Shown here in pieces: positions 48,764-49,684 of a stretch of DNA of 49,684 nucleotides; positions within the stretch are counted from its first letter, which is position 1, and every line of letters starts with the position of its first letter. The notes beneath the pieces are model-generated. The model worked only from the letters and a program-made list of their open reading frames with translations, had not been told where the DNA came from and made no database searches. A program made the translations under genes and the position numbers. Source of the DNA: Planctomycetota bacterium (lineage in GTDB: Bacteria; Planctomycetota; Planctomycetia; Pirellulales; UBA7805); assembly GCA_021413705.1 (NCBI GenBank), contig JAIOPX010000433.1, forward strand, positions 1 through 49,684, read 5' to 3'.

Positions 48764-49684
48764 TTACGCAGGTTCTGCCGGTCGTGTTCCCGGGCGGATG
48801 AATAGTTTGGGGCGCGGCACTGTGCGAGTGGAGTCCTGTGCCGATCGGGCAAAGTGGGAGGGCGTGCCAGCAGTGACAGTTGCTCCGCTGGAGCCCAGGT
48901 CGCGGCCGACCAGGTCGGTGATATCAAGCAGTCCCAAGGGGCGGCCGTCGTCGTCCACGATCGGTAGTTCGCTCAATTTTCGCTCGGCCATGATGGCCAT
49001 GGCGTCGCTGACCATCGAGCCCGTTGGCACGGTGATCGGCCGGGCGGTCATCACCTGGCGGATGGGTTCGTCGAGCGCCGCATCGCGGCGGCTTTCAAAG
49101 AGCCGGGCCAGATCGCTATCGGTGAAGATGCCACTGAGGCGTCGCTCGGAATCCAACAGCAGGATGGCTCCGCTGCGCCGCCCGGCCGGCGAGGGGGCGG
49201 CCAGCACGTTGCGCACCGACAGGTCGTCGGCGGCCACGCGGCACTGCGCCAGCCGCCGCATGTGGTCTTCCACTTTGCTGAGCTTGCGCCCCAGGCTGCC
49301 GCCAGGATGGAACCGGGCAAAATCCTCGGGGCCAAACGAACGCATCCGGCTGACGACCAGCGCCAGCGCATCGCCCAGGGCGAGCATGGCCGTGGTGCTG
49401 GTGCTGGGTGCAAGTCCCAAGCCGCACGCTTCCTTCAGCGGTCCGAGTGCCAACACGACCGTGGCCGCATTGGCCAGCGTGCTGCCGTGCTGCGCCGTGA
49501 TGGCGATGATGGTGACACCCAGCGCCGAGAGGGGGGGCAGCAGCCGGACAATCTCTTCCGTCTCGCCGCTTTGTGAGAGAACCAGCACGATGTCGTCCCG
49601 GTGGATACGACCCAGGTCGCCGTGAAACGCTTCGGCCGGATGGAGGAAGTGGCCCCGGGTGCCGGTGGAACTGAGCGTGGCGGC
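48764..49684 (-). CDS. kdsD: arabinose-5-phosphate isomerase KdsD (5' end outside window)
   Basis: Interconverts ribulose-5-phosphate and arabinose-5-phosphate for Kdo synthesis. 307 codons are read from the window edge with no start in view, so the N-terminal part of the SIS domain is missing. The visible SIS portion shows SSTGTRGHFLHPAEAFHGDL then GRIHRDDIVLVLSQSGETEE, and later APSTSTTAMLALGDALALVV and EDFARFHPGGSLGRKL, the typical KdsD block. Two CBS motifs follow: about LSGIFTDSDLARLFESRR and MVSDAMAIMAERKLSELPIV then DDDGRPLGLLDITDLV. A 40-residue poorly conserved tail ends in GTRPAEPA. The order kdsD-kdsC-lptC-like matches Gram-negative LPS loci. Confidence 0.95.
   Translation of the reverse strand, partial: AATLSSTGTRGHFLHPAEAFHGDLGRIHRDDIVLVLSQSGETEEIVRLLPPLSALGVTIIAITAQHGSTLANAATVVLALGPLKEACGLGLAPSTSTTAMLALGDALALVVSRMRSFGPEDFARFHPGGSLGRKLSKVEDHMRRLAQCRVAADDLSVRNVLAAPSPAGRRSGAILLLDSERRLSGIFTDSDLARLFESRRDAALDEPIRQVMTARPITVPTGSMVSDAMAIMAERKLSELPIVDDDGRPLGLLDITDLVGRDLGSSGATVTAGTPSHFARSAQDSTRTVPRPKLFIRPGTRPAEPA

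Noticed and set aside
1-49684. tRNA, rRNA, prophage, restriction or defence systems
   Set aside because: I looked for cloverleaf arms, integrases, transposases and defence-type domains and saw none apart from the broken hicBA pair.

Overview
The window looks like a chromosomal segment of a Pirellulales-type planctomycete. Several traits point there: a prepilin-like DUF1559 protein, a large exported protein with an N-terminal LEPR-XLL-type motif (LEDRRMLAAD), a membrane protein beginning with the NPYQPP-type signature, a DUF1111 di-haem oxidoreductase, a lipoprotein di-haem peroxidase, GC-rich coding DNA, and many palindromic intergenic repeats. Gene content is mostly housekeeping plus exported hypothetical proteins. 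I see no phage, insertion sequence, CRISPR array or tRNA/rRNA gene.

Layout. 1-5 kb: partial leuS and an SH3-domain exported protein, then an exported hypothetical. 4.8-8.5 kb: a hybrid histidine kinase overlapping a response regulator-diguanylate cyclase. 8.9-10.8 kb: a HemD-HemE fusion for haem synthesis. 11-14 kb: a phosphatase/nuclease-fold membrane protein, a PrxQ/Bcp peroxiredoxin and a di-haem peroxidase. 14.4-16.2 kb: sufU-sufS, overlapping by 4 bases. 16.3-19 kb: small membrane proteins, a hicB-hicA pair whose toxin gene is broken, and fxsA. 19.1-22.5 kb, all minus strand: an MnmE-like GTPase, coaX, obg and rpmA. 22.7-24.9 kb: an exported hypothetical and a DUF3891 protein. 24.9-25.85 kb has no convincing gene but holds a phased set of DnaA-box-like sites, a candidate small RNA gene with promoter and terminator, and an AT-rich tract. 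25.9-33.6 kb: GDPD phosphodiesterase, DUF1559, a TIMP-like protein with a coupled ORF, a DUF1111 oxidoreductase, cysE, a cupin and an NmrA-type reductase. 33.7-37 kb: a 1106-residue LEPR-XLL protein with a seven-repeat FG-GAP region and nine tandem 48-51 residue repeats. 37.3-38.8 kb: an Ohr/SDR/tautomerase cluster. 39-44.4 kb: GNAT, type III glutamine synthetase, a zinc metallopeptidase and a Wzz-like protein. 44.8-49.7 kb, minus strand: kdsD (partial), kdsC and a 1031-residue LptC/LptA-like protein, i.e. the Kdo/LPS-transport neighbourhood known from Gram-negatives.

A second layer runs through the window: at least ten kinds of inverted-repeat element between genes. Several overlap stop codons (MnmE-like, Obg, the diguanylate cyclase) and two lie in frame inside genes (SH3 protein, DUF3891 protein). 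Two copies of about 270 bases have inverted ends and paired hairpins and look like non-autonomous mobile elements.

The observations I would check first are the candidate small RNA/attenuator and DnaA-box cluster at 25.4-25.7 kb, the hicA toxin inactivated by a perfect 10-base tandem duplication, the in-frame repeat element in the SH3 gene, the HemD-HemE fusion, and the giant LptC/LptA-like protein.
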